DNA from: Mycolicibacterium chubuense NBB4
Lineage (GTDB): Bacteria; Actinomycetota; Actinomycetes; Mycobacteriales; Mycobacteriaceae
NCBI RefSeq assembly: GCF_000266905.1
Contig: NC_018022.1
Span: 372,001 to 436,000 of the forward strand
Direction of reading: 5' to 3'
DNA: 64,000 nucleotides
Shown here: piece by piece, positions 25,025 through 34,588 of the stretch
How the letters are laid out: each line of letters starts with the position of its first letter
Position numbering within the stretch: position 1 is the stretch's first letter
Notes under the pieces: model-generated
Seen by the model: only the letters and a program-made list of their open reading frames with translations
What the model was told of the DNA's origin: nothing
Database searches by the model: none
Position numbers and translations under genes: made by a program

Positions 25025-26680
25025 TCACGCAATGGGACCTACCGTGCGCGTCGTCGTCTCGCGCGGGCCGTCCGCCGGGGCCGCGGGAGACCGTCGGGGA
25101 GATCGACGCCGGACAAGCGAGATCGCCACGGCGGCAACGGCGAGCACCGACAGTGCCAATTGGATCCGGGGAGTCCATCGGGTGGCTGGTGCCAGTCCGC
25201 TGCGCAGGGTGATCCGCTCGACGAGGTATCCCGATGCGTTGAATGCGGTGGTGGACGCGGCGCGCCCGTCGGGTGCGATGACCGCGCTGACGCCGGTGGT
25301 GCTGGCCACCACGACGCTGCGGTCGTGCTCGATGGCGCGCAGTTTTCCGAACGCCAGTTGCTGGCGGCTCATTTGTTCGGTGAAGGTGGCGCTGTTGGAC
25401 GGCACCACCAGCATCTGGGCGCCGGCCAGGACGGCGTCGCGGGCGGCGCGGTCGAAGACGACCTCCCAGCAGGTGGCGACCCCGACGGGTACACCCGCGG
25501 CGTGCACGATCCCGGTTCCCGAGCCGGGGACGAAGAAGCCGGCCCGGTCGGCGTAGGACGAGAGGTGGCGGAACACGTTGCGCCACGGCAGGTATTCGCC
25601 GAACGGCTGAATGATCTTCTTGTCGTGGCGTTCGGCGGGGCCGGTGCCCGGATTCCACACGATCATCGTGTTGGACGTGGCGGGGGTTTGCGGTGTCCAC
25701 TCGGGGCGTCGCAGCACCGTCCCGATGAGGATCGGCGCGTCGATCGCCGCGGCCGCGGCGGTGATGCGGCGGCGCGCGTCGTCGTCGGTGAGGGGGTTGA
25801 CGTCGGAGGAGTTCTCGGGCCAGAACACGATCTGCGGGGCCGCGACGCGGCCCGCGGCCACGTCCTCGGCGAGGCGCAGCGTCTGGGTGACGTGGTTGTC
25901 GAGAACGGCGCGGCGCTGGGCGTTGAAGTCCAGGCCGAGGCGGGGCACGTTGCCCTGGACGAGGGCGACGGTGATCGACGGCGCCGACGGCGCCGCGGAT
26001 TGGCGCACCAGCGGCCAGATGGACAGGGCGCCGAGGCCGATGGCGATCAGACTCACCGCAGCGATGACCGCCTCATGTCGCGACTCGCGGCCCACGGTGC
26101 GCGCCCGCCCGATCATCGCCGCCGCGCTGAACCCGGCCCATGCGGTGGCGAACGACACCAGCGGCGCGCCGCCCAACCGCGCGAACGCGGCCAGCGGCCC
26201 GTCGGTCTGGCCGTAGGCGAGCACACCCCACGGGAAGCCGCCGAAGGGGACCAGGGTCTTGAGCCACTCGACGGCGACCCAGCACGCCGCCCACCACAGC
26301 GGCCACCCCACCGACTCGCGAAGCGGACGTGTAACGGCCGCGAACGCCACCGGGAACACCGCGCACACCGTGGAGAGGGCCAGGTAGGGTGCCGGGCCCA
26401 CGAACGCGCCCGTCCACGGCAGCAGCGGCAGGTAGAGTGCCATGCCGAACACCAGTGCGCATCCGAGCGCGCCCGACGTGGTCGTGACCCGCCGGGTGAG
26501 CAGCCACCCCAGCGCGGCCATCCCGATGATCGCGCTCCACCACCAGTCCAGCGGGGCGAAGCTCGTCGACACCAGCAGCCCCGCGGTCACCGCGACGGCC
26601 GCCGTCGTCGATCGCGACCACACGGTCGCCGCGATACCCGTCCGCCATGGGCGTGCGCGCGTCCAGGCGGCGGCGCTCAC
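25025..26680 (-). CDS. lnt: Apolipoprotein N-acyltransferase
   Basis: 551 residues from a GTG at 26680. Seven or so membrane helices (residues about 25-215, plus one at 510-530) surround a nitrilase-like periplasmic domain. The catalytic triad is visible: Glu in VFWPENSSDVNP, Lys in RHDKKIIQPFGEYLP and Cys in VATCWEVVFDRAAR. GFPWGVLAYGQ and FGKLRAIEHDRSVVVAST are also family landmarks. It adds the third acyl chain to lipoproteins already processed by Lgt and LspA. The double operator at 26703-26736 ends 22 bases before the start. Confidence 0.93.
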   Translation of the reverse strand: MSAAAWTRARPWRTGIAATVWSRSTTAAVAVTAGLLVSTSFAPLDWWWSAIIGMAALGWLLTRRVTTTSGALGCALVFGMALYLPLLPWTGAFVGPAPYLALSTVCAVFPVAFAAVTRPLRESVGWPLWWAACWVAVEWLKTLVPFGGFPWGVLAYGQTDGPLAAFARLGGAPLVSFATAWAGFSAAAMIGRARTVGRESRHEAVIAAVSLIAIGLGALSIWPLVRQSAAPSAPSITVALVQGNVPRLGLDFNAQRRAVLDNHVTQTLRLAEDVAAGRVAAPQIVFWPENSSDVNPLTDDDARRRITAAAAAIDAPILIGTVLRRPEWTPQTPATSNTMIVWNPGTGPAERHDKKIIQPFGEYLPWRNVFRHLSSYADRAGFFVPGSGTGIVHAAGVPVGVATCWEVVFDRAARDAVLAGAQMLVVPSNSATFTEQMSRQQLAFGKLRAIEHDRSVVVASTTGVSAVIAPDGRAASTTAFNASGYLVERITLRSGLAPATRWTPRIQLALSVLAVAAVAISLVRRRSPRRSPAAPADGPRETTTRTVGPIA

Positions 26681-26702
26681 TGTAACGGCCTACCACAACG
26701 CA

Positions 26703-26736
26703 GTACTGACACAGTTAGTACTATATCGAGTAGTAG
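26703..26736. promoter_or_regulatory. Double BlaI-type operator of lnt
   Basis: GTACT-N9-AGTAC (26703-26721) overlapped by GTACT-N9-AGTAG (26718-26736), offset 15 bases. It sits 22 bases before the leftward lnt start. Confidence 0.8.
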
Positions 26737-26777
26737 ATTCTGCGGTCAGCGACGATGCGGTGAAGGGTCGCGGAGGA

Positions 26778-27233
26778 TCATCCGCCGCCGGGGGCGATGG
26801 TCGTCGTGAGGGTCTGACAGAGCCGGCGAAGATCCCACAGCCCGAAGGCGTTGGCGGGCAACACCTCGCACCCGACGAGGCGGGGTGCCCGAGGCGCTCC
26901 GGTGTGATCGGCGCCGCGCGGTCCGCACACGGGCCAGGCGCCCAGACCCTGGGTGCGCAACACGCGTTCGGCGATCCGGATCTGCTCGGAGCGCGAGGCG
27001 CGCGCCGGGTCACCGCGGCCGCCGTGCTCGGCCCAGGTCGCGGGACTGAACTGCAGGCCGCCGGAGTACCCGTTGCCCGTGCTGATCGTCCAGTCACCGC
27101 CGGACTCGCACTGCGCGACCGCATCCCAATCGATCGCGTTCGCACGAGCCGGGGAGGTCCCCCACGTCAGCGCCGCCACGACGAGCGTGGCCCCCACGCC
27201 GCCGATAATCGGCAACCTGCGTCGAGACTGCAT
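26778..27233 (-). CDS. Resuscitation-promoting factor-like muralytic protein
   Basis: 151 residues; ATG 27233 has GAAGAGG seven bases upstream, which rules out the longer frame from 27362. Signal peptide ([19 protein letters not shown]...ARA) then the transglycosylase-like Rpf domain: [15 protein letters not shown] with catalytic Glu, [20 protein letters not shown], and [19 protein letters not shown] with the second Cys of the disulfide. Compact, like RpfC/E. Cleaves glycan strands outside the membrane to support growth restart. An operator lies 135 bases upstream (27368-27386). Confidence 0.9.
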   Translation of the reverse strand: MQSRRRLPIIGGVGATLVVAALTWGTSPARANAIDWDAVAQCESGGDWTISTGNGYSGGLQFSPATWAEHGGRGDPARASRSEQIRIAERVLRTQGLGAWPVCGPRGADHTGAPRAPRLVGCEVLPANAFGLWDLRRLCQTLTTTIAPGGG

Positions 27234-27367
27234 CGGGGCACCTCTTCCCGTCGAGGTCGAGCCGCGGCGCACGTCCACTCCCGAGTCCTGTTGTCCGTGT
27301 GACGATCGTGCACTTCCGTGGCCGGTGTGACCACCGTGCGGGAAGTGAGAAAATCCTGGCAACCTTC

Positions 27368-27386
27368 TTACTGAGTAACTACGTAG
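27368..27386. promoter_or_regulatory. BlaI-type operator of the rpf gene
   Basis: TTACT-N9-CGTAG, with an ACTACGTAGT core inside. It stands 135 bases upstream of the Rpf start at 27233. The stretch 27234-27760 has no gene; it holds this operator and the hairpin at 27470. Confidence 0.65.
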
Positions 27387-27469
27387 TCAATTACGGTCGT
27401 TACCCGTCACCGAATACCAACGCGCTCAAGCGATCCGATGTTTCATCACTGTGACGGGTGAACCAGCGC

Positions 27470-27498
27470 GGGACGCCCGCACGACGTGCGGGCGCCCC
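27470..27498. terminator. GC-rich stem-loop
   Basis: GGGACGCCCGCAC, a 3-base loop, then GTGCGGGCGCCCC: 13-base stem with one mismatch. It lies downstream of the leftward MFS gene (ending at 27761), so it probably ends the lpqS-cysK2-MFS transcript. Confidence 0.5.
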
Positions 27499-27760
27499 GA
27501 CACCTGCTTCCTCGAGGTCAGGTGTTAAGCACGTGGCGTCCACGTGGACCGTCGCGTACTTGACCCGCTCGACCGTGCGGTTGCGACCCTGGGTGGTGGG
27601 GAACCAACTCGTTCACCTGCCTTCCGGGCCGAACGGCGGTGACACCACAGTCGTTCGGTCATCGTCGGCAACGACTTTCGGTGCGTGTGCTGTGCGTCAG
27701 TCCATTCCTGCCCTCCCGGTGTACGAGTCGACGGCGCGTCGGCTTCGTCGATTGGGCGTG

Positions 27761-29026
27761 CTAGGAGTCGGTGGAGTGCGCAACTGCGGGTTGCGGCGCG
27801 TCGAGTAGACCGCGGCGGCCGAGTCGGTGCAGCGCCCAGGCCGACAGAATGCCGATGAGGCTCAGTGCAACCCAGACGAGTTCAGGCGCGCCGGCGTTGC
27901 GTGCAGCTTGCATCAGCGTGCCGGTGAGGAGATTGCCGGCCAGGATGCCCACACCGACGATCGTGTTGTAGAAGCCGTAGTGGGTTCCGACGAGCTCGTC
28001 CCTGGCCAGCGACACGACGGTGTCCATCTCGAAGGGGAACACCGCGGCGGACCCGGCCGCCAGGATGGCCGCCGCGGCGAGCAGCGCGGCCACGGCGGCG
28101 CCCTGGCCGAGGCGGCTTTCGCCGGGGAGCACGGCAAGGGGCACGAACGACGTCGCAAGGATCGTCATGCCGACCACGAGCGAGCGGCCGCGACCCCAGC
28201 GTCGGGCGAACCACCGCGTGATGCGCATCTGGCCGGCCACGGCGACCAGCCCCGACACCGCGAACACCGCTGCGACGACCATGCTTTCGTGTTCGGGGGC
28301 GAGCTGTCTGGCGTGTAGCGGCAGCGCGAGGTACACCTGGAATGACAGGACGTAGGAGCCGATCATCGCCGCTGCGAACAGCAGGAACGAACGGTTGCCG
28401 ACTACGGTGCGCCAGTCGTCGAGGACCGAGGTGTGTTCTCGATCCGGCGGGGTGATGCGCTGGGGAAGTGCACACAGTTGAGCCACGGTCAACACACCGA
28501 ACACCGCCGCTGCCGCGGCGGCCGTGACGCGGAAGTCGAGGAACATGAGGGCCAGGCCGACCAACGGGCCGGCCAGGATGCCGCCTTGGTAGAAGACGTT
28601 GAACAACGCGAACGCCTCGACGCGGCGATCGCCTGCGTCCGCGGCGAGGTAGGCACGCACCGCCGGGTTGAACAGCGCCCCGGCGAATCCCGTTGCCGCC
28701 GAGGCGATCACCATCGCCGGCAGCGAATCGGCGAATACGAGCAGACCGAAGCCGCCGGTACGGAGAAGGCAACCCGCCACGATCAACGGTTTGTAACCGA
28801 GGCGGTCGGCGAGGGTGCCCCCGACGATGAACATGCCCTGCTGGGAGAAGTTCCGCACGCCCAGCACCAGTCCGATGGCCCAGGCGGCCAACCCCAGGGG
28901 CCCGGCTAGATACCCGGCCAGATAGGGCATCAACATGTAGAACCCCAGATTGATGCCGAACTGGTTGACCATCAGCAGTCGGCTCGGCCATCCGAAGCTG
29001 CGGAATTGCGTGACCATGCCCCTCAC
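27761..29026 (-). CDS. MFS transporter, Rv0849-like
   Basis: 421 residues from a GTG at 29026 that overlaps the upstream cysK2 stop (GTGA) and has GAGG eight bases upstream. Twelve helices; motif-A-like [14 protein letters not shown] in the loop between helices 2 and 3. In M. tuberculosis, Rv0849 follows cysK2 in the copper-responsive lpqS operon; gene order here is the same. Substrate unknown, perhaps a thiol or metal-ligand product made with CysK2. Confidence 0.85.
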   Translation of the reverse strand: MRGMVTQFRSFGWPSRLLMVNQFGINLGFYMLMPYLAGYLAGPLGLAAWAIGLVLGVRNFSQQGMFIVGGTLADRLGYKPLIVAGCLLRTGGFGLLVFADSLPAMVIASAATGFAGALFNPAVRAYLAADAGDRRVEAFALFNVFYQGGILAGPLVGLALMFLDFRVTAAAAAAVFGVLTVAQLCALPQRITPPDREHTSVLDDWRTVVGNRSFLLFAAAMIGSYVLSFQVYLALPLHARQLAPEHESMVVAAVFAVSGLVAVAGQMRITRWFARRWGRGRSLVVGMTILATSFVPLAVLPGESRLGQGAAVAALLAAAAILAAGSAAVFPFEMDTVVSLARDELVGTHYGFYNTIVGVGILAGNLLTGTLMQAARNAGAPELVWVALSLIGILSAWALHRLGRRGLLDAPQPAVAHSTDS

Positions 29027-30123
29027 AGCGCTGCCCTCGTTGGATCGACCACGGATGTGCACCGTGTCCACGACTCCACGACGCGTGCACCGGGGTGGTT
29101 GATCACCGCCGGCTCCCGAGGTGGTGTGACACCGAGCAGGCTGTGTTCGCGGCAGTAGTCGTCGTTGTAGACGGTGTCGAAGTAGCGTTGCGGCCCGTCG
29201 GGGAAGACCGCCGCGATGGTCGTGCCCGAAGGGTTGTTGCGGGCCGCCCAGCTCGCGGCCAGTGCGACCGCCCCGACACTCCATCCGCCGCTGGAGTAGT
29301 GGGTGGCCGCGAGGGTGCGGCACGCCCAGACGGCCTCGGCGGGACCCACCCAGTGCACCTCGTCGAAGGCGGCGTAGTCGACGTTGGCAGGGTAGATGCT
29401 CGAGCCGAGGCCGCGCATGAGGCGCTTGCCGGCGGGTTGACCGAAGATCGTCGATCCCACCGTGTCCACACCGATCACCTGCAGGTCGGGGTTGACCGAA
29501 CGCAGCACCCGTGCCACCCCGGCGGAATGACCTCCGGTGCCCACCGAGCACACCAGAACGTCGACCGCCCCGAGTTGGTCGAGGAGTTCTTCGGCCAGAC
29601 CGCGATACGCCTCGACGTTGTCGGGGTTGTTGTACTGGTTGGGGCACCAGGCGCCGGGGTCGGCGGCCGTCAACTGCGCGACGCGGTCCTTTCGCGCTTG
29701 TTGCCATCCACCGACCGGGTGCGGCTCGGTGACCAGATCGACATCGGCGCCGTAGGAGCGCAGCATGTTCTGCACGATGGGTTCCATGCCGGGGTCGGTG
29801 ACCACGGTGACCGGGTGGCCGTACACCATTCCGGCGAGTGCCAACCCCAGGCCCAGTGATCCGCTCGTGGATTCGACGATACGAGCGCCCGGTCGAAGGG
29901 CGCCCCGCGCCCGTCCGCGTTCGACCATGTGCACCGCGGGTCGGTCCTTCATACTGCCGCCCGGATTCGCTGCCTCCAGTTTCGCCCAGAAGCCGCGGTC
30001 ATCGGTGGTGAACGGTGCGGCGATGTGCAGCACCGGGGTGTGGCCGACCATGGTGCCGGGCCGATCGAAGCGGGCGAGGCGGCGCTGCCTCGCGGTGGGG
30101 GACATGGAAAGGACGTGATTCAT
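29023..30123 (-). CDS. cysK2: PLP-dependent cysteine synthase-family enzyme, CysK2-like
   Basis: 366 residues. PLP-binding Lys in [15 protein letters not shown]; phosphate loop [15 protein letters not shown]; substrate loop [13 protein letters not shown]. tuberculosis CysK2 (Rv0848) makes S-sulfocysteine from phosphoserine and thiosulfate. Here the gene is sandwiched between an LpqS homologue and an MFS transporter as in that species. The start at 30123 has no strong ribosome site; an ATG at 30105 is an alternative. Confidence 0.85.
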   Translation of the reverse strand: MNHVLSMSPTARQRRLARFDRPGTMVGHTPVLHIAAPFTTDDRGFWAKLEAANPGGSMKDRPAVHMVERGRARGALRPGARIVESTSGSLGLGLALAGMVYGHPVTVVTDPGMEPIVQNMLRSYGADVDLVTEPHPVGGWQQARKDRVAQLTAADPGAWCPNQYNNPDNVEAYRGLAEELLDQLGAVDVLVCSVGTGGHSAGVARVLRSVNPDLQVIGVDTVGSTIFGQPAGKRLMRGLGSSIYPANVDYAAFDEVHWVGPAEAVWACRTLAATHYSSGGWSVGAVALAASWAARNNPSGTTIAAVFPDGPQRYFDTVYNDDYCREHSLLGVTPPREPAVINHPGARVVESWTRCTSVVDPTRAAL

Positions 30124-30233
30124 GGAGAAGGGTCGTTTCTGCTACGAGCCACGACGGCGGTGCGGCGCGGCTGCTGATGAGGGCAGCGATCACCGACCGG
30201 GCGCGCGAGGGCGCACGGTCTGACGCTCGCCCG

Positions 30234-30644
30234 TCAGCGACGCGCGATACAGAAGTGGATCAGTACCGCCTGACCCGCCATGACGTTAGCCACGGCACGG
30301 GGAGGGCCACGTACGGCCGCTGCCGCGGTGGGCCGCCACAGGGCGGCCGCAAAGCCGATCGACGCCGCGAGTCCGAGCGCCGTCAGCACGAGAGCAGTCG
30401 TCAGGCGCGGCAGCACGGCGTGGGGAATCACCTTTCCCACCAGGCAACCCTCGAACACATGGGCGTGCTCGGTGTCTGCGGCGGACCCGCCGTAGGAACT
30501 CGCCGCGGCCGAATGTGCACCGTGAGGAGGGGGCGCGCCGTCCTTGACGTGCGCCCACGACCCGCCCATGAAGGCGACGCAGATCACGATGGACAGCGCC
30601 AGTGCTGCGGTCCATCGTGATCTGCGGACGTCTCTGAACCTCAT
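30234..30644 (-). CDS. lpqS: LpqS-like exported protein
   Basis: 136 residues; ATG 30644 is preceded by a TGCTACAGT extended -10-like element 15 bases away. An N-terminal signal (WTAALALSIVICVAFMGG) and His-containing segment (HVKDGAPPPHGAHS, EHAHVFEGC) are followed by a helix and the typical C-terminus VRGPPRA...VLIHFCIARR. LpqS of M. tuberculosis, from the RicR copper regulon, has the same ARGPP and FCLARR-like ending as I recall it. Likely binds copper at the surface. No TACCC-type RicR box is seen upstream. Confidence 0.8.
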   Translation of the reverse strand: MRFRDVRRSRWTAALALSIVICVAFMGGSWAHVKDGAPPPHGAHSAAASSYGGSAADTEHAHVFEGCLVGKVIPHAVLPRLTTALVLTALGLAASIGFAAALWRPTAAAAVRGPPRAVANVMAGQAVLIHFCIARR

Positions 30645-30905
30645 TGTGTTACCAACTGTAGCAGGTGATTCCACGACGCCCGGCTGTGCGCGCGACGATT
30701 CGATGTCGTTACAACCCTGTGGCACAACGGTGTTGGATCCTCATGTCACTGTGCTGGTACTGAGGTGCGGTGACGGCGTTCAACGGACTAGCTACGTAGT
30801 GAGATCCCGATCGATGCCGGATCGACGTCGTGACTGTTGAATGCGCGCGTGGTGACCGTCCGATGTGAAGTCGCTGTGACGGGTGGACACGCCACCGGTG
30901 ACGAT

Positions 30906-30924
30906 CTACGTTCGTGCTCAGTAC
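30906..30924. promoter_or_regulatory. BlaI-type operator of the deacetylase gene
   Basis: CTACG-N9-AGTAC, 5-9-5 palindrome, 39 bases before the polysaccharide deacetylase start at 30963. A second CTACGTAG core near 30792 lacks the full spacing. Confidence 0.7.
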
Positions 30925-30962
30925 GTGCGCTGCGCCGCTGACCAGAGGGAGAGGACTCGACG

Positions 30963-31838
30963 ATGCCGATGCGGCGCTCAGCAACGTCGTTGGTGTGGCA
31001 GTTGGGCGCGCTGGTCGCCGTCGTGGTGATCGTGGGGGGCTTGCTGGTGTGGGCCCAGCGTCGTGGCGCCGCCGCGGGTCCCGACGAGGTGGACTGCAGC
31101 CGCTACAAGTGCGTCGCGTTGACGTTCGACGACGGTCCGAGCCCGTTCACCGACCGACTGCTGCGCGTGCTCGCCGAGGGTGATGCCAAGGCGACGTTCT
31201 TCCTGATCGGCAACAAGGTGCAGGCCGACCCCGACGCGGCCCGGCGCATCGCCGAGGCCGGCATGGAGATCGGCACCCATACCTGGGAGCACCCCAACAT
31301 GACCACCATCCCCGTCGCCGCCATCGCCGGTCAGCTCGCCAGGGGGAAGGAGGCGATCGCCGCGGCCACCGGACGGACGCCCACGCTGTTCCGCCCCGCG
31401 GGGGGCCTGTCCAACGACGCGGTGCGCGCCGAAGCCGGACGGCAGGGGCTGGCTGAGATCCTGTGGGACGTCATCCCCTTCGACTGGATCAACGACGCGA
31501 ATCTGGCCGCCACGACGTACATGCTCAGGACTCAGATCAAGCCGGGTTCGGTGGTCCTGCTGCACGCCACGTACTCCAGCACCGTCGATCTGGTGTATCA
31601 GTTCCTTCCGGTGCTGACGGCCAACGGCTACCACGTGGTCACCGTCGGTCACCTGCTCGGCTCACGCGCGCCGGGGACCAGCTACGGCGGCCGGGAGAAC
31701 GGCCCCCCGGCCAACGCGATCGCCGACGTCGACCCCGCGCTTATTCCGCCCCTGCCCGCCACGCCGTCGCCGAAGCCGGCGCCGAACATCCCGATCACCG
31801 ACATCCCCAACCAGGGGGCCGGCGGCCCCCCGGCCTGA
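30963..31838 (+). CDS. Polysaccharide deacetylase (CE4, NodB domain)
   Basis: 291 residues; ATG 30963 with GAGAGGA upstream. One N-terminal helix anchors an exported NodB domain: motif 1 VALTFDDGPSPFTD, motif 2 GTHTWEHPNM (metal His pair), motif 3 RPAGGLSND, motif 4 DVIPFDWIND and motif 5 VVLLHATYSST. Motif 3 has RPAGG, close to the usual RPPxG. The enzyme should remove acetyl groups from peptidoglycan sugars, lowering lysozyme sensitivity. The Pro-rich C-terminus may span the wall. Confidence 0.88.
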   Translation: MPMRRSATSLVWQLGALVAVVVIVGGLLVWAQRRGAAAGPDEVDCSRYKCVALTFDDGPSPFTDRLLRVLAEGDAKATFFLIGNKVQADPDAARRIAEAGMEIGTHTWEHPNMTTIPVAAIAGQLARGKEAIAAATGRTPTLFRPAGGLSNDAVRAEAGRQGLAEILWDVIPFDWINDANLAATTYMLRTQIKPGSVVLLHATYSSTVDLVYQFLPVLTANGYHVVTVGHLLGSRAPGTSYGGRENGPPANAIADVDPALIPPLPATPSPKPAPNIPITDIPNQGAGGPPA

Positions 31839-31839
31839 C

Positions 31840-31867
31840 CGACGACGGGGAACACGCCCCGTCGTCG
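31840..31867. terminator. Bidirectional stem-loop terminator
   Basis: CGACGACGGGG, 6-base loop, CCCCGTCGTCG: perfect 11-base stem between the convergent deacetylase (+) and RipB-like (-) genes. Confidence 0.75.
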
Positions 31868-31885
31868 AGCGCCCCGTGGGCGGGG

Positions 31886-32584
31886 TCATTCGATGATGCG
31901 CGTGACGTAGGGCGTCATCCCCGACATCCGCACCGGCGAGATCTTGATCGGAACCCCCGTCTGCTGGGCCTCCAGCATCTGGCCGTTGCCCAGGTAGAGC
32001 GCCTCGTGCTGGCTGCCGCCGGGACCCCAGAACAACAGGTCTCCGCGGCGGGCCTGCGACGGCGGAACCTTGCGCCCGGCGTTGTACTGGTCACCGGACC
32101 ACCGCGGCAGCAGGATCCCGACGCCGGCGAAGGCGTAGCGCGTCAGCCCGGAGCAGTCGAATCCGACGGTGCCGGCGCCCTGGTCGATGCCGCGGCTGGG
32201 TCCGGTCAGGCTGCCGCCGCCCCATGAGTAGGGCACGCCCAGTTGGGTGCCCGCGCGGCGGATGACGTACTCGATGGCCTGACGCCCCGACACCCGACCC
32301 GAGGCCAGCGGAGCGGCGGTGGGCTCGGCGCCGCCGATCCCCAAACTGCGTAAGAAGTTGCGGCCTAGATCCATCGTGGCCTGGGTGGCTATGGCGGTGG
32401 CGCGCAGCGAGGCGTTGGCGATGGCGAGCGGGTCACCCGGTGCGCCGGCGCTGACGATCTTGGGCAGGCTCGGATCCCAGGTTCCATCACCGGGTTCGGC
32501 GGCCGCGGGGGCGCCGAAGGTCACGGCGAGCAGCGCCGCGGCCGAGCAACTCAGCACCGCGCGGCGGGGGAGTTTCGTGGACAC
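31886..32584 (-). CDS. NlpC/P60 peptidoglycan endopeptidase, RipB-like
   Basis: 232 residues from a GTG at 32584 with GAGG upstream; longer frames would read through the operator. Signal peptide (RRAVLSCSAAALLAVTFG, cleavage near APAAA). No coiled coil, as in RipB. Catalytic Cys in TVGFDCSGLTRYAFAG, His in SQHEALYLGNG and the third polar residue nearby. PYSWGGGSLTGPSRGID is also diagnostic. Cuts peptide stems (D-Glu-mDAP). The operator at 32668-32686 is 84 bases upstream. Confidence 0.9.
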   Translation of the reverse strand: MSTKLPRRAVLSCSAAALLAVTFGAPAAAEPGDGTWDPSLPKIVSAGAPGDPLAIANASLRATAIATQATMDLGRNFLRSLGIGGAEPTAAPLASGRVSGRQAIEYVIRRAGTQLGVPYSWGGGSLTGPSRGIDQGAGTVGFDCSGLTRYAFAGVGILLPRWSGDQYNAGRKVPPSQARRGDLLFWGPGGSQHEALYLGNGQMLEAQQTGVPIKISPVRMSGMTPYVTRIIE

Positions 32585-32667
32585 GGTCCTCGCTTTCTCG
32601 GTCGCCCGGCGTGGGGCACGGTCGGGATCCCGCGACGATCGGCGATGCCGACGGATTAACCGCTGAG

Positions 32668-32686
32668 ATACGTAGTAGCGCAGTAC
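32668..32686. promoter_or_regulatory. BlaI-type operator of the ripB-like gene
   Basis: ATACG-N9-AGTAC, 5-9-5 form, 84 bases before the leftward start at 32584. Confidence 0.65.
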
Positions 32687-32897
32687 GTACATAAATCGTT
32701 TCGTCTCAAAACGTAACACCGATCACGGGAGTTGACTTATGCCTCTCGTCTCGCTTCCGTAACAATCCGCGCACTCCGGGCGCGTTGCGCCCCGCCGACG
32801 CAACCGCGACCCGCAAGGGATGGCCGTCGTGAACGACCGCGACGGGTATGCGGACGCGCACTGCCCGACACGCCAGACCCTTCGGGCATCTGTGTAG

Positions 32898-32916
32898 CTA
32901 CGTAGTAGGGCAGTAT
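32898..32916. promoter_or_regulatory. BlaI-type operator of the response regulator gene
   Basis: CTACG-N9-AGTAT, ending seven bases before the ATG at 32923. Binding here would block the core promoter or ribosome site. Confidence 0.7.
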
Positions 32917-32922
32917 TAAGGG

Positions 32923-33741
32923 ATGCGAGATTGTTCGACGACGATGACACCGACACCGGCGACCATGTTGATCGTCGGTGATCACCTCAGATGGCTCGAG
33001 GCTGTCGCCGACCACTTCCGCACCGATGAGGTCTCTCTGGTGGTAGCCGAGGACGGCGGTGAGGCGGTCGGGGTCGCGCACCGCCTGCGGCCCGGATTCG
33101 TCGCCCTCGACGCGGATTGGCTGGGCGGATCGGTCATGCAGGTGTGCCGGGGGATCCGTGACGTGTGCGACGCCCACGTCACGATGCACTCGAGTTCGGC
33201 CGACGAGAACGTCGTCGTCGCGGGCCTGCGGGCGGGCGCCGACGACGTCCTCACCGGAGAACGCAGCAGCCGTGAACTCGCGGCGAGGGTGCGGGCCGCG
33301 CTGCGGCGACGGACGGTCAACGAAGCACGCGCGGAGACCGGCGACATCGCGCCACAGCGCTACACGCAGGGTCGGTTGTCCATCGACGTCCGGCAGCGCG
33401 AAGTGCGGATCGACGAGGAGCCCATCGCGTTGACCCGCACCCAGTTCGACATCCTGGTCGAACTCGCCAAGCGGCGCGGGGCGGTGGTGAGCCGCCGCGA
33501 TCTGCTGCAGGCCGTCTGGGGATCGACTTCAACCGGCAACGCCGAGCAGGTCAGCGTGCACATCGGCGCGCTGCGCCGCCGGCTCGGAGACGATCCCGAC
33601 GACCCGGCGCTGGTGCTCAACGTGCGCGGCGTCGGTTACCGCCTCGCCGCTCCGCACCAGCCGGTGCGCACACCGCCGTGCGCGGCCGCGGCTTCAGCGG
33701 TGCCGGTGCCGGCCGTGGCGGCCGTGCAGGGGCGGGGCTGA
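32923..33741 (+). CDS. OmpR-type regulator with degenerate receiver
   Basis: 272 residues. The receiver domain keeps a candidate acceptor in ALDADWLGG (Asp63 or 65), but the acidic pair is reduced to VGDHL and the conserved Lys is lost (VLTGERSS instead of VTKPF). Such receivers usually act without phosphorylation. The winged helix is intact: LTRTQFDILVELAKRRGAV, HIGALRRRLGDDPDDP, NVRGVGYRLA. No kinase gene is adjacent. The gene is followed directly by a methyltransferase gene (start at 33744) and is preceded by a BlaI-type operator, so it may be a second layer of the same circuit. Confidence 0.85.
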   Translation: MRDCSTTMTPTPATMLIVGDHLRWLEAVADHFRTDEVSLVVAEDGGEAVGVAHRLRPGFVALDADWLGGSVMQVCRGIRDVCDAHVTMHSSSADENVVVAGLRAGADDVLTGERSSRELAARVRAALRRRTVNEARAETGDIAPQRYTQGRLSIDVRQREVRIDEEPIALTRTQFDILVELAKRRGAVVSRRDLLQAVWGSTSTGNAEQVSVHIGALRRRLGDDPDDPALVLNVRGVGYRLAAPHQPVRTPPCAAAASAVPVPAVAAVQGRG

Positions 33742-33743
33742 GC

Positions 33744-34532
33744 ATGGCCTTACGCGGAGAACGGTTCATCGCGGCCGCCGTACGAGCGCTACGGCCACGC
33801 CGGCACGACGCCCGCATCGGCGAGCAGGCGGCGCGCTACTGGTCGGCCTCGGACGGTGACGGGTCGTGGGAGTCCAACTCGCACTGGCGGGACGGCATCG
33901 GCGACGAGGCCTTCGAGGAGGTCGGCCGCGATCACTGGGAGATGTACCAGCGGTTCGCCCGCGCGCTGGGGGTGCAGACGCCGGGAACGGTCATCGAGTG
34001 GGGCGCGGGAGGGGGAGCCAACGCCGCGGCCTTCGCACCGCGGGCGCAGCGGTTCATCGCCGCCGACATCTCGCCGGACAACCTCGCCGAATGTTCCCGG
34101 CAGGTGAAGGCGGTGTGCGACACCCCGCTGGACATCCGGCGCATCGACCTGGCCGACCCCGACGCGGCCGCCGACGGCCTGCGCCACGCGTGCGACACGT
34201 TCCTGTGTCTCTACGTCATCGAGGTGACCACCGGCGTCGACGCCGTGCGGACCATCCTCGGCATCGCCCAACGCGTACTGAGACCGGGCGGAATGGCCTT
34301 CGTCCAGATGAAGTACCACACCGGCGACGGTCGCACCCGCGGAAGGCCCGGCCTGGCCTACACCCGCAACCTGGCGTTGACCACGACCTTCACCATCGAG
34401 GAGTTCTGGCAGCTGGCCGACGAGTGCGGGCTGGCCCCGCAGCTGATCACCCTGGTCCCGCGCAACCGCCTCGACGGTCGGTACGCCTACTACGCCCTGA
34501 TCAAGCCGGACACCGCCGACGACCCGCGGTGA
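33744..34532 (+). CDS. Class I SAM-dependent methyltransferase
   Basis: 262 residues; ATG two bases after the regulator stop. Motif I is VIEWGAGGGANAAAFAP, then FIAADISPDNLAECSRQ and a hydrophobic strand TFLCLYVIEVT; PGGMAFVQMKYHTGDG follows. Substrate is not visible: neither an RNA- nor a lipid-specific motif stands out. Co-transcribed with the atypical response regulator under a BlaI-type operator. Confidence 0.8.
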   Translation: MALRGERFIAAAVRALRPRRHDARIGEQAARYWSASDGDGSWESNSHWRDGIGDEAFEEVGRDHWEMYQRFARALGVQTPGTVIEWGAGGGANAAAFAPRAQRFIAADISPDNLAECSRQVKAVCDTPLDIRRIDLADPDAAADGLRHACDTFLCLYVIEVTTGVDAVRTILGIAQRVLRPGGMAFVQMKYHTGDGRTRGRPGLAYTRNLALTTTFTIEEFWQLADECGLAPQLITLVPRNRLDGRYAYYALIKPDTADDPR

Positions 34533-34588
34533 CCGTCACGCCGGGACCGGTCGCGGGACCCGGTCGCGATCCGGAACCGGGGCACCGG

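Noticed and set aside
27458..27808. Rightward open frame upstream of the MFS gene
   Set aside because: Low-complexity, includes the hairpin at 27470 and ends inside the MFS gene on the other strand.
30784..30800. CTAGCTACGTAGTGAG near the lpqS/deacetylase intergenic region as a full operator
   Set aside because: Only the CTACGTAG core fits; arms at the right distance do not match. Kept only as a remark.
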